Source: Hypericum androsaemum (Eukaryota > Streptophyta > Magnoliopsida > Malpighiales > Hypericaceae). Taken from it: 64,000 bases of DNA. Shown here one piece after another: positions 22,311-33,619 of the stretch. The position numbers and the translations under genes are program-made. The notes beneath the pieces were generated by a model. The model worked only from the letters and a program-made list of their open reading frames with translations. It searched no databases and was not told the origin of the DNA. Location of the stretch: contig OZ023192.1 in the NCBI GenBank assembly GCA_963995505.1, positions 7,175,001-7,239,000 of the forward strand, written 5' to 3'. Each line of letters begins with the position of its first letter. Positions within the stretch are counted from its first letter, which is position 1.

Positions 22311-23399
22311 AAAACATTAAACTAGTGTATAACTTATAAAGCATTAAGAAAATACTAACAATAGTATCGATAGGGAACACAATGCGATCAATAAAAATGT
22401 TCATATTATGCACACGTCTCCCAAGAGAGCATCCATACGCATCCACAACTCCGGAAGAAATCCATTGCCTTCCCTGAAGGGTTTCAAAATCCATGCGTAT
22501 CAAATGCTCACAATGGTCAAAACACAGCTGTTTGCCACTGAAAAAAAAATTCATATTGTCAAAAAAATGTTGTCTTCAAAATGTAACTATTAAATAATAT
22601 AAGACTTATGGTAATTCTTTTGCTTTAGCTCTATCGTTGCATACTTGACAAGAATATTCTTTTGAGCACTGGTCAAAGACTTAAAACAAGCCTTTGTAGC
22701 CTCCACCCTCTCATTTGTTATGACAAAATCTCGGGTGAACTGTCTGGGTGGCGCATTGACGAAATTGCTACATCCAATAATCTGAAAATTATCATCATCA
22801 CCAGGCATGATAATCAGATTCTTTACCTTTTTTGGTGCCTGCACTTTCTTGCGCCTTTTTGGTTCAGGGTTCGTATATGGAGTCCTGAGAGCGTGACTGG
22901 CTAGTGCCATCCTTATTAGGCAACACTATTGGTTCTGGTTCACGAACTGTGTTCTGAGCATCCTCCACAACAGAAGGACCGCCCGAACCATCGGCACCAC
23001 CGGCTGCAAACTTATCTGCAAAGGCGGAAGCTTCATCATAGAAACTTGCATCACATGTGAAAGGGCTCGATATATTGACCAACTCACAAGCATCTTTTGC
23101 CGTACATCGTATGATGGCCCACTTATCATTAGGATGAACATCCTCTCTGTGCCTATCATGACGAATATTTTCATTCGCAGCGACATTATACTTACCCTCG
23201 CTGCCCTTATCCTCTTCGACCTGATCCTCATCCTCCTTATCAGCCATCTCATCCATCTCATGATTGCCCAAAACATCCTTCTCATTGCCCAACTCCTCCT
23301 CCTCATTGCCGAAATCATGGTCCTCATTGGCCCTCTGCTATCAAACAACAAAAAGGGTATGAACCCAAGATCAATGGATAGCAAATCCAATGATCACGT

Positions 23400-23620
23400 T
23401 GAATGCTAACCAATATCAACTCGAATGCAAACCAATATTACCTCGAATACAAACCAAAATTAACTCGAAAGCAAAAACCAGAATTCCATGAAAAGGATAC
23501 AAAAATCAATTGCTATGCCAACCAATCTCATTCCATATGCAAAACAACATAATTTCAGAAACAACTCAAACTCATATCACAAGCAAAACAATATCATTTT
23601 CGTGTGGTTATGAAAAACAT
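23400..23620 (-). repeat. Second intronic minisatellite in the ULP1-like gene, copy 1
   Basis: Minus-strand units of about 22 bp (TTGATATTGGTT and AATATTGGTTTGCATTCGAG) lie between the acidic exons. A further degenerate run is at 24780-24930. All are sense with respect to the minus-strand gene. Confidence 0.7.
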
Positions 23621-26002
23621 TTTACATGCAAAAAATATATCAATCCAAAATAATGAAAAATAAGAATGTCCAAGATAAAGAGGGACACTCACAGCAACAT
23701 CTTCCTTCTCATCGTTCTCCTCCTTATCCTCATCACCATCTTCAACAACACCATCTCCTACCACCCTGCTTCCTTTCTCTGTAGTCTGTCTATCGTCGAT
23801 AAGTAACTTCACCATATTAATGGATTCATCTACAGCTTTCTCCCGAGCATCTAAATTATCTCGCTCCTAGATAAGCTTGTAATGACTTGCATAAAGCTAC
23901 ATTGGTTTTGGCAAAAAATAAACACCATAATTAGATCAACGTATATATTTTAATTTGTTCAAACTGACAAACAAATTATGAAATACCTGGGTCAAAGACA
24001 TATTCCGAAAATGGGATGCACTAGTGGTGTTGCTTGAAGAAATAGGAGAAATCTTCTCACTATTGCATGTTTTGAAATAATGCAACAAAGCATGAGCATT
24101 GTAGCCCACTTTGATGAGTTGACTAGTTTTGAAACACTTCAAACATCTGCCTAACTCTTCATTCATCTTATCAGCCACAAATTTGCACCAGTTATACCTT
24201 GACACGTGGGATAGTTAATTAACATAATACCAATATTTCAATGGTAGGACCTCTGACGTTGGGGGCACGAGAAACACGCCTAAGGCGTAGTGAATGTAAA
24301 GTTTAGCCCAATCATAATCAATTATACCCTTTTTGCCTTTCCTTTTCAATGTATTCTCTATATTCTTCACTCTAATATAATGGGCATCAGACGGTGCCAA
24401 ACCCAAGCTATCAGCCTCTGATCTGTAAGTGTCCCTTTGCACTGGAGTCTGTTTCATATCCAGAGTGATATCTTGACTACCAAAATCAAGACCATAAATC
24501 CTTGCAACGTGCTCCTCGGTTAAGAAAACCTTTTGCTCGAGCCGACAAAAGTGGACAACTTCCATAATGTCTTCCGGAGAAAGATCATCCACAGCCAGCT
24601 CCAAAAAAAAGCCAAAACTAGCCATTCTTATATAATCCCTTCGTTCCACCTTCGAACCATCAGAAACTTTTTGGTTCAAGAACTCGTTCAAACTGATTAA
24701 TTTTCTATGCTGGCAGAATAATTTCAAAGTCTGACAAGAAACACATATAACAACGATTGTCAAGAATAAATTTAATTACAAAACTAAACCAGTATCAACT
24801 AACATTCAGACCAGTATCAATAAACTTGGAACCCAGAATAAGTTCACAACCAAACCAAGCCTGATATGCATCCAAACCAGTATCAACTCACAACCAAACC
24901 AGTATTGAATCAAGATCAAAATCGATATCAACTCAAATCCACACCAAAAAAAGAGATTTCGGTACCTTTTCCTTTTCAGAGGCATTCTTATCATCTTTCA
25001 ACAATTTCTCCTCTCCCTTCTTCTTAATCTTCAACTGCAAATACCACATGCAAACAAATAATAATTAGTATCTTTCAACAATTCCTTCTCCCCCTTCTTA
25101 CACATTTTTGAAATTTTGAACATACATGTACACATGCGATGACATAATTAGTACCTTTTTTCCTGACTTCTTATTGTCTTCGCTCCGCCTTCCCTCAGCC
25201 TTCTGCTTCATAGTGACATGTTCGTCTCTTACACTACGAAAACAAGTAAATAATTTCGATAACACAAAAAAGAAAAATAATAACAATAACAGTACAAGAA
25301 AACGAACAAAAAATCAAGTTAAAATATCACCTGCTGTTAATCATTCTCTACAAGAAGCACCCACTTCACACCACAGAAAAAAAGGGGCCGGTAGCCAAAA
25401 AGAGAAAGGGAAGGGAAAAAGTGATTAACTTACCAGGGTCAGCGGAAAGAGATCAATGTGGACGGGTTAAAATTTATTAACTTACCAGTTTTCAGTTGCA
25501 AGAATTTAGGGCAACGGGTGAAGGGTAGAAGGATCTTGGCAGGCTGTTTCCACGTTCCAAGAATAACTTTATTCCAAGGGGCCGTCGATGGATTCCTAGA
25601 GTGACGGGAGTTAGGCGTAGTGGATTTCACCAAGGTGCCGCCGATGGTTTCCTCGGTTAGATGTGGTCGGCCGGCTTTTCACAGACAGTCGAGGGCTTTC
25701 TCTTGGAGGAGGAGGAGAAGAGGAGAAGAGGACCAAGATTTTTGGAAATTCGTGGGTAATGACTTTTTTGAAATTGGAAGATGAAGAGGGCTAAGAATTT
25801 GGGAAATCGTGGGTACAAGTTCTAGGCTGGGCGGAAAGCCTACTCTGCCAAATTGAATGTTAAAAACCAATAATACCCTCAACGATTTTGGACCATTAGA
25901 TCAAAAAAAGATTAAAATTATTAAATCCAACTGCCCAGAATGAGTCCCCTCCGTGGGGACATCCACTAAGTAGTCCCCACTGAATCCAACTTCTGTTTAA
26001 GG

Positions 26003-26219
26003 CTAGTGAAGAGCCTCATGACCTTGTTGAAAGTAGTGATGTTCCGCCACTGGTTGAGCCGGTAATTAGTGGTCTCGGACTCGGTGACGAGGTCGTGGAT
26101 AAGCTGCACCTTGTCAATGACTTGGCGTCGTCTGCGACAAAAGCAAGGATCAGTTTAACCATGTCATTGGGCAGGTGATCGAAGGGCTTTAGGATAGTGG
26201 TGGTCTTTCTCCTCTTCAT
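26003..26219 (-). pseudogene. F-box copy 2, 5' piece with the F-box motif
   Basis: The ATG at 26219 begins MKRRKTTTILKPFDHLPND, the F-box start. The core ends in AKSLTRCSL, after which the original downstream exon (HDLVTESETTNYRLNQW) is in another frame. TGTTTAAGG at 25994-26002 abuts the piece as the right target copy of the MULE. Confidence 0.8.
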
Positions 26220-26700
26220 TTTCTTTGTTGAAATCTTTTGTTGATTCTGTGTTTATATTATTAGCTTGGTTTCATCTTGTAGTGGCAGTGATTATATAGC
26301 GTGGATAGACTTTTTTTTATATCTAATCTATAGTAGCATAGTCAAGAACTATCGGACCTATTTGAGTTGTAATTTTCCCAATAATATTTATTTTATTTGT
26401 GAGGATTGAACTCAATAAATTTTTAAAGAAATTAAACTATTTTATTACTTCGACCAACTCTCATTTGTAGCAAGTATGGAATTTGCCAAAGTACACCAAC
26501 TTTTTTCACTTTGGCCACCCCAAATTTGTCCGTACTACAATCCAGTTAGGCATGAACAACATTCTCGCTTCTAAGTTCATGCTAATTTCATGTTTCTCTT
26601 AAAGGATTTAGTAAAGATATTGAATTTAGAATTGCAGGCTAACTAGATCACGATGAGGTTAACTTGTGAGAATTTTGATTAACATACTAGTAATGCATTT
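26220..26700 (-). promoter_or_regulatory. Upstream region of F-box copy 2
   Basis: A minus-strand TATA box GCTATATAAT at 26291-26300, about 75-80 bp upstream of the ATG. The region aligns with 1885-2400 (shared CTACAATCCAGTTAGGCATGA), which shows that the promoter was duplicated with the gene. Confidence 0.6.
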
Positions 26701-27242
26701 TTAGGATAGTAACAACGCGCCTATCATGCTAAGTAACTTTCTGCTAGCGCAAACAAATGAGTCAGAAGTACGTAAGAATATGGTTGTTGTCTTGAAGAAG
26801 AATTTAGGTCGGTTGACGGAAAGAGAAAACATGGATCCTTACATTTAAAGCAAAATGACAGTCGCTACTTAGTTGACACGTGTTTACAGTTACATGCGCA
26901 AATTTTTTATTCAAAAATTATTAAAAGTATATCTCTTTAACATCTCGAGATTGACACAACTTTGTAGTTAATGCCCATCGATTATTATTGATGATATAAT
27001 CTTACAATACGACAGAATTTGGGTTTAGAAGTAATATAAAAATAGGAGGTTTTAAATTAAGAATAAAATAATGGAGAAAATTGATATCATATAAAACTTT
27101 TGTTCAATTTTGTAAATATCATTAGCCACAATGACTCAATGAGTGTGAACATATTGGCCCATTGTTTGCATTTAATGCGAGAATCCTATTTTCAAATGCA
27201 ACCTTATATATGGCTCATTGATATATTTATTAATAATAATTT
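26701..27242. other. AT-rich intergenic sequence
   Basis: No gene, LTR or repeat recognised. Confidence 0.4.
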
Positions 27243-27370
27243 CAGGTGCACAATTTTAATACAATTTCAATCCATCAAGTGGCTAATGACGTGTTATATT
27301 TAAAAATAAAAAATAATTTGATATGAAATGAATGGAGACAAGGAGAGAGCATCTGTACAGATCAATTCAC
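27243..27370 (+). repeat. Local duplication, unoccupied copy
   Basis: GGTGCACAATTTTAATACAATTTCAATC through AATTCACTG aligns with 27510-27593 continued at 28088-28125. The unoccupied copy lacks the small element found at 27603-28077 and so shows the pre-insertion site. Confidence 0.75.
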
Positions 27371-27602
27371 TGTAAAAAATGAAATTTAGGGCAAAATAGA
27401 TGAAATTTTATTTTGATTAATGAGGACGAATTAGTATTGTTTAGTCTTTAATATTTTTCAAATCAAATTTCTTAGTCCCTGAATCTACATCCTTATCGAT
27501 AATAATGGCAGGTGCAAAATTTTAATACAATTTCAATCTACAACTTGGCTAATCATCACGTGTTACATTTAATAAATAAAATTTAATATGATATGGAAGG
27601 AG

Positions 27603-28077
27603 GGGTTTGGATTAGGTACAGAGTGAAGGAAATGATTCCGGACGGTTTGGACTGAAGGGGGACCGCAGCGGCAAGCGCAAGTATGTGATAATGGCAAGGG
27701 CAGTTATGTGATAATGGCAAGTGCAGTTATGTGATAATGGCAAGTGCAATTATGTGATAATGGCATTTGTTTTTGTGAAAACGGCAAGTCCCCGTTGATG
27801 ATAATGGCACGCATGATTTTTTTTATTTTGGTCTCCCATATTTTAGCATTTTTGCAACAAGGTCATACTGGCATGCACTGTTATGTGATACTGGCATGTG
27901 CAGTTATGTGATACTGGCATGCGCAGTTATGTGATAATGGCATTTGTATCCGGTATGTGTTTGTGCATGGCTATTTTCATTTTGGTCCCCATATTTTAGC
28001 GCATTTGCAAAAAAGTCTCTGCGTGTCTTCATTCCAAACGATTCGGAATAGTGGCATTCCGTACCCAATCCGTACCC
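27603..28077. mobile_element. 475 bp MULE-type non-autonomous element with internal minisatellites
   Basis: Perfect 10 bp duplications ATGGAAGGAG flank it (27593-27602, 28078-28087). Ends: GGGTTTGGATTAGGTAC on the left and, inverted, GGGTACGGATTGGGTAC on the right. The inverted similarity extends about 45 bp (ATTCCG, then CGTTTGGA and TGAAG). Two blocks of 23 bp units (GTTATGTGATAATGGCAAGTG type) lie at about 27680-27765 and 27865-27945. It has no coding capacity. The duplication size and terminal sequence fit a MULE-driven element. Confidence 0.85.
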
Positions 28078-28363
28078 ATGGAAGGAGACTACGAGAGAAA
28101 GTACATCTGTAGATCAATTCATTGTGAAATAATAAAATAGTAAAATTGTATTGAGCATTTATACGCTTTTGTGAAGATTGTCTTAACATTTTCCAACCAT
28201 ACTAACATTAATGCTTACAAAAAGAGAAAACAAAAGCAACTAATATAATTTCTCGAGTGCTGATTCAGTAGGAATATTTTTTTGGATAATATACACTTAA
28301 GTACTATGGCTTAACGATACACTTTTTTTACTTTTTTGTTTTTGACAATTTTGCGGTCGGACT

Positions 28364-28984
28364 TGTTAGACCTAAAAGGCCCAATCGGGTAATTATTATT
28401 GTGCCTGATTGGGCCTAGGCCCATCAGGCCCAAATTTTGGGTGGAATGGGCCGGTCAACTCCAATGCCACCCAATGCCACGTAGTTGCCGCCAAAGTTGG
28501 CGGCCCATGTGGCACGCTAGCATGGCGCCACGTGGCGGGCATGCAGTCTGAAGTGCCACGTTGGCATGTCACGTGGCGGACATGCGGTCCGAAGTGCCAC
28601 GTGGCAGACATGCGGCCCAAAGTGCCACATGGTGGACATGCGGCCAATAGTGCCACGTGGCGCATTCTGATAGACCGGATTTCCCTATAAAAAGGGAAAT
28701 CTGGCTGAACCAAAATATAAGTTTGCCCACTACCACTCAATAAGAAAGAAAAACTTTGGAATAGTCTCTGAGTTTTGATCAGATTTTTAATAAAGGAAAT
28801 TTCGTAAAAATTAATTACAAATTCGTTATACCGTGATCGTAATTCGACTAGTACGAAGATATTGTGGACCCGAACCTGTGGACCTCTTGCTTCAACAAGT
28901 AAGTGATTTATTATTAACGAATTATTTTGTTAATTAAATGGGTTTAATATGTAATTACTCGTTAATTATACATTAAATCTATCA
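28364..28984 (+). repeat. 5' LTR of the plus-strand copia, with G-box array
   Basis: The U3 part (28500-28665) holds four or five units of about 33 bp (GTGCCACGTGGC then GACATGCGG), each centred on a CACGTG G-box or a near match. A TATA box CTATAAAAAGG is at 28684-28694, directly downstream. G-boxes bind plant bZIP and bHLH factors, so this LTR promoter is probably regulated; which signal is inference. Confidence 0.85.
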
Positions 28985-30099
28985 ACTGGAATCAGAGCAT
29001 GGTTTAAACCATATTCTGATGATGATATGATATTTTAATTCAAGTAATTATGTGATTTATTGGGTTAAAAATCGTATTAATTATGATTTTATTGAAAATC
29101 ATAATCTGTTTGACTTTAATGTAATTAATTTAGAACCAGCGGGACTAAATTAAATTTTGCTTAACCACGTGGACAAATTCGCGCACACGCGAAACCTTAA
29201 GGTACCAATCAGAACTTTGACTGCTTACGTGGCACCTGCGTGTCATGGACTTCGGTGCAATTTTCCAAAAACTTGGGGATTGATTTGAAATGTGCCCCAA
29301 AAATCCCCAAATCACAAAAAACCCTAATCGGGCGATTTGGGGGTGATTTTTCCCAAATCGATTTCCGTCTATTTCGTCAGAAATCTAACGATTCCAACAT
29401 CGTAGATCGACGATAGTCGATTCTCCAGCCTGTCCTCGACGTTCTGATACCTCTTTCGCGGATCGACGTCACCGAAATTGCAAGATCGAAGCCGACGTCG
29501 CCGGACACACGCGGATGAGAGAAGACGATCGCGACGGAGAACGGCCGCGCGTCGATTGCGACCGGTCTCAGCCGTCGGTTCGCTGTCCTTTCTCGGCAGT
29601 CGTAGGCGGAGCGAGGGTCGCCTTCGGCGCTCGCTCGAGAAGAGAGAGAAAGTGAAAGAGAAAAGTATACGAGGGGAAAAATCGTAATTTCACAATTTTT
29701 TTTGAAAATATTTATACCCGGGTCAAGAAAATCAAAAAACTGGTCGAATTGGCTTAGTTTCTTGATTCGACCTAACCCAATTTATGGTCAAAATTGGACT
29801 TAAATGTTGGGTTTTTTCTCTTTTAATTGGATAAAATCAGTTTTTATTCAATTAAAATTCAATAAATTGATAACAATTTTGAGAAATTTTTGTCAATTTG
29901 GTTTATTAAAATTATAACGATATTTTAAATAAACTTAAAAAGAAAATATTTTGGAACGAGTTCCGAGATATGTTAAATTTAACTAAAATCATATGAATTG
30001 GTCCATAGTATGATCATCAAAAGATTAAAAAATGAGTTTTTCAATCCTATTTAGGGAGAATATATGAATTAATCCGAAATTGACTTGTAATTGATACAA

Positions 30100-30680
30100 G
30101 ATTCGATGGCTACTCGAGCAAGGTATCTAATATTCTGTGCAATGGAACTTAGACAAAAGATTCTGAAGCGTCGTTTATCTCTGCGAGTGCCTAAGGATGA
30201 CATGTATGTCATCGTTGAGCATATCGAGGCTGTTCACCGGGAGACGCAAGACTGCATCTGGGCTGGAGGTTATAATTATGGAGAGGACTGGCCCTCTATG
30301 TTTCGAGACCTCTTAGCCACGCTGAAAATCCAAGAAGATATGTGTCTTCTCGGAGCCCGAGATCAATACCCATAGAGATGCCCTTTATGGTCTGATCCAC
30401 TATCTCGAGGAGAGGGGTCTTCTCAGAGAAATGATACCTTCTCCTGTTCTGGAGCTGCGAAGCGGTTTAATCTGGAACCGCTACCTCGCTAAGGAATACC
30501 ATTACAATTTTCCTCCGCTCATATCATCTGGATTATGGAATCGATCCCAGTTCCGGTGGTGAACTTGGAATCCTTCGCCGGATCGTCCTCGCACCCGGTC
30601 CCCACAGGATCGTCCTCGCACCCGAATCCAGATATGTATTTGGATTCTTCTACCGGATTGCCTGGACACCCGATCCTCAT
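30100..30680 (+). other. Unknown coding-like segment in the copia leader
   Basis: An open frame at 30091-30375 (with MATRARYLIF, RLSLRVPKDDMYVIVEHIEA, then GGYNYGEDWPSMFRDLLA) loses its frame near 30355. It continues in another frame as THRDALYGLIHYLEERGLL, then MIPSPVLELRSGLIWNRY and YHYNFPPLISSGLWNR. Together this could be about 180 residues of one protein split by one frameshift. It precedes gag and is not a copia domain that I recognise. It could be a captured host gene piece or an additional element gene. A tandem proline-serine stretch (SSSHPVPTGSSSHPNP) follows. Confidence 0.45.
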
Positions 30681-31059
30681 GTGATTACATGTTTAACTGT
30701 CCCCAAATACATATATTATTTTTGGGGAATTTTGTACAATAGGTTGAGATCCTGTCTGAGTTTTTTATGTGCGTGTAAACTCAGAATGTACAATTGTATA
30801 TATGATGTGTGTCATTAAACAAAGATGTTTGTTTAGTTGCTTCCACTTGAGTTTACTATCGATGAACTTGAAACGGTTGAAGTTTAAAATTAATACTTGA
30901 ATGGTGAGGGGAAGCATTGCCGCGACCCAGTTCGATTTTGAGGTTAATCAAGGACTTCATATGGTTAAAAGTTATGAGTGTTTAGTAAATTGAATCATAT
31001 TGCTAAATTAAATTTCTAATATGTTCTCATATTAAAAATTCCCTATAGAAATGTGAGTT

Positions 31060-31875
31060 GCTTCTAGATCTATCATAGCTGAGTTAAACTGTGAGTTAAA
31101 ACTCAACGGTGAAAACTATGAGAATTGGAGCATGAAAATTCAATATGTGCTTGAGGAACAAGAAGTTCTGGAGCACATATATGTGATAATGGATGAGTCT
31201 GAAGAAGGCACAACTGCTCAACATAAGCGAGACAAAGAAGCTTATGTTATTTGGAAGAGAAAGAACACTACTGGCCGATTGATTTTGTTAAGTTCAATGA
31301 TGGATGATGTCACCCGACAATTTCGCATATATGACAGCGCGAAAGAGTTATGGGACGCTCTCAAACAAAAATTTGGAAAGCTTTCAGTATCAAAGCTGCG
31401 TACTTTGACCATAAAGTTTGACACTTTTAAGAAGCGTCCGGAGGTTACCATGAGGAAACACTTGAGAGTGATGTCTAATATGATCAGTGGCAGAGGCTGG
31501 TCACATACTTAACAACGAACAGTAGATTCAAGCTATCATCTTTTCCCTACCACCAAGTTGGGAACAGATGAAGATGAATCTTACCCATTCCGACCATTTG
31601 GTCACATTTGATAATGTTGCCAGACACCTTGAATTGGAGGAGGATTGCCTCCTAGCTATGAAATCCCACTCTGAAGCCATTCGATTTGTTCGACTGGGAG
31701 TGGTGGGAAAAAGAAGAAAGGTAAAGAGAAGGGTAAGTGTAAAGAAACTCCAAAGGCTGAAAACCATGGAACCAAATTGGATAGCTCCAAGGCTAAAAAG
31801 AAAAAGCGGTTTAACATTTGAAAAGTTAAATGTTTTAACTGTCAACAGAAGGGATATTTTGCAAACGATTGCGAG
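31060..31875 (+). pseudogene. Gag of the plus-strand copia
   Basis: LNGENYENWSMKIQYVLEEQ at about 31107-31165 is the gag start. DSAKELWDALKQKFG and RTLTIKFDTFKKRPEVTM follow. The frame breaks near 31500 and resumes as LPPSWEQMKMNLTHSD and HLELEEDCLL. The nucleocapsid knuckle lies at about 31826-31875: CFNCQQKGYFANDC, where the zinc-binding His is Tyr (CAT to TAT). An in-frame TAA ends the first segment at 31510. Confidence 0.75.
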
Positions 31876-32541
31876 ATGCCCAAGCAGGTACAACTAAACT
31901 CAAGTGTGAGTAAGTTGTATGTATCCTCTTGTACCCTTCTAACTGAGTCACATTCTATGTGGGTGATTGATTCAGGAGCGACAGACCATGTAGCCAGAGA
32001 CCGTTGTTCGTTCGTTGAATACAGGCGGTTGCCGGCTGGAACAAAAACTATTTTTGTCGGTAACAACTCGTGCGTGGATGTGAAAGGCATGGGCACTTAT
32101 AAATTGCACCTTCGTGGTGGTCGTGCCCTTCTTTTACAAGACGTGTTATTTGCTCCAGTCATTCGAAGGAACCTGATCTCAGTTTTGGCCTTAATGTCTT
32201 TAGGTTTTCAATTTTTGTTTAAGGACGACACTATTAGATTATTTTTAGATGATGCCTATTTTGACCTTGTATATATATCGGAAGATTTTTTGATTCTGGA
32301 TATTGATCATTGCGAAAGTTTTTCCTTCGTCACTAGTTCAAACTCATCGGAAGATGATATTAAACTGTGGCTTTCTAGACTAGACCATATCGGTCAGGAT
32401 CGTTTAACCCGTCTAGCTAAGGCAGGACTACTAAAAAATGTAGAGAGATCTATATTACCCAGATGTGTATCCTGTCTAGAAGAAAAAGCACAAGATAACC
32501 TTTCGGTACTGGGGCTAGAGCCAAATTTCTATTACAATTAG
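31876..32541 (+). pseudogene. Protease and GAG-pre-integrase of the plus-strand copia
   Basis: Open for 221 codons. Residues 33-45 give MWVIDSGATDHVA, the aspartic protease active site, intact. RRNLISVLALMSLGFQF follows the usual protease end, and LWLSRLDHIGQDRLTRLAKAG is the GAG-pre-integrase block with its His. The zinc cysteines of the next block are present in RCVSCLEEK. The frame stops 8 codons before the integrase core because of a frameshift. Confidence 0.8.
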
Positions 32542-32544
32542 TCC

Positions 32545-33521
32545 ATTCTGACATATGTGGTCCAATGAACGTGAGGGCAAGGCATGGAGTATATTACTTC
32601 ATCATCTTCATTGACGACTATACTAGATATGGTCTGATATACCTAATTTCTCACAAGTCTGAAGCCTTAAATTGCTTCATGACATACATGCATTTTGTTG
32701 AGAATCAGAACGACAGAAAGATAAAGGCCTTGCGAACTGATCGTGGCCGTGAATATCTTTCTGATGAGTTCAAAGCTCTATGTATTGAAAAAGGGATTGA
32801 ACATCAGTTGTCCATTCCCTTTACACCTCAGCAAAACGGGGTTTTTGAAAGAAGGAATAGAACCCTTCTCGACATGGTTAGATCGATGATGGCAGATGCA
32901 AGTTTGCCTATATCATTCTATGGAGATGCGTTCCTGACTACCGCATACGTTCTAAACCGTGCTCCCTCCAAGTCTGTTACAGCCACTCCTTATGAAATAT
33001 GGACAGATTGGAAGCCCGATCTATCCTATTTTAAGCCATGGGGGTCTGCATCATATGTCCATTCTACCTCAAGTGCTTTCAGTAAATTAGGACCGAGAGG
33101 TAGAAAAAATATCTTTATAAGATATCCAGAGGTATCTAAAGGGTACGTGTTCGTGGGTGAACTGGACGATGGACATGTAACAGAATTTGAATCACGTGAT
33201 ACCACATTTTTGGAGAATAAATTTCCAAGTTTGAGGGAGGTCAGTAATGACCTTACCTTTTATGAGACAGATGAACTAGAATCATCTGGATCACTTCTTC
33301 TGAGTGGGAGAATTGAGGAGGAAGATAGAGATTTTTCAACTCAAAATGATTCGAAAGGTCGTGATCTGAGTCCTAAAAGGGAAGTAATTCCTTATTCCAG
33401 TGGAAATACAGTATTTCCACCCACTGAAAGTACGATTCCTGGATATGATGAATATATGCGAGATGTTTATCAAAACCGAGAATATCGTAGGTCTAGCAGA
33501 ACTAGCATACCGCGCCGATGA
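32545..33521 (+). pseudogene. Integrase of the plus-strand copia
   Basis: Catalytic residues all present: Asp in FIIFIDDYTRYG, Asp in LRTDRGREYLS and Glu in TPQQNGVFERRNRTLL. The C-terminal region runs through APSKSVTATPYEIW and KPWGSASYVH to the linker with QNREYRRSSRTSIPRR. 318 codons are open. The linker ends in TGA where a longer polyprotein is expected. Confidence 0.85.
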
Positions 33522-33619
33522 GATTTGGTGGTCCAAGTAAAATTCTTCTGGCCATCCTACAGGATGAAGATGAGCCAAAGAATGTATCTGGAGCTTTGTC
33601 ATCTCCAAAATGGATGAAT

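Larger units (their letters stand above)
21201..25290 (-). pseudogene. ULP1-like cysteine protease gene of MULE copy 1
   Basis: A multi-exon minus-strand gene. The C-terminal exon (21687-21201) carries the C48 protease triad: His in NNLHFSVFVIDT, Asp in GCYILDSL, and Gln and Cys in PKQPDGFSCGIFACKFME, all present. Exon 21935-21795 encodes VVCDELRHTVQMAYPYAM. Exon 22537-22360 encodes FDHCEHLIRMDFETLQGRQW. About 23340-22610 is an acidic then basic linker (NPEPKRRKKV). 24763-23936 holds the N-terminal domain usual in these genes (LEQKVFLTEEHVARIYGL and VFLVPPTSEVLPLKYWYYVN). Lysine-rich exons near 25290-24960 may be the start. Known ULP1 enzymes process or remove SUMO; for MULE-borne forms the substrate is unknown. 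A deletion of about 30 bp near 22890, relative to copy 2, shifts the frame. Confidence 0.8.
15392..25993. mobile_element. Kaonashi-type Mutator-like element (MULE copy 1)
   Basis: A 10.6 kb element is bounded by perfect 9 bp duplications TGTTTAAGG (15383-15391, 25994-26002), the size typical of MULEs. Its ends begin GGGGTTGGATTAGGTGGGGAC on the left and, read inward from the right, GAAGTTGGATTCAGTGGGGAC. Inside are two convergent genes: a mudrA-type transposase (plus, about 15805-20011) and a ULP1-like cysteine protease gene (minus, about 25290-21200). MULEs that carry a ULP1-like gene are known from Arabidopsis (Kaonashi) and melon. Long minisatellites fill the introns and the space between the genes. 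Both genes are damaged. Confidence 0.9.
3820..26219 (-). pseudogene. F-box gene copy 2, split into three pieces by transposons
   Basis: One gene of about 1.1 kb is spread over 22.4 kb. The 5' piece (26219 down to 26003) encodes an F-box: FDHLPNDMVKLILAF followed by DDAKSLTRCSL, the usual plant F-box spacing. A later piece reads HDLVTESE in another frame, so a small deletion lies inside exon 1. The MULE at 15392-25993 sits at the end of exon 1, a few bases before the donor CAG|GTTTAAG. The intron (about 15376-15144) holds a SINE-like stretch. Exon 2 starts after TTATCAG at 15143 and is open to the copia insertion at 14813. When 14814 is joined to 4081 the frame continues in register (SDLWMD to YDLRGY) to the TAG at 3820-3822. 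Exon 2 was therefore probably intact when the copia landed. The exact F-box subfamily is inference. Confidence 0.8.

Noticed and set aside
28396..28740. A minus-strand 114-codon frame rich in His, Cys and Thr.
   Set aside because: It arises from translating the G-box repeat units in the LTR.
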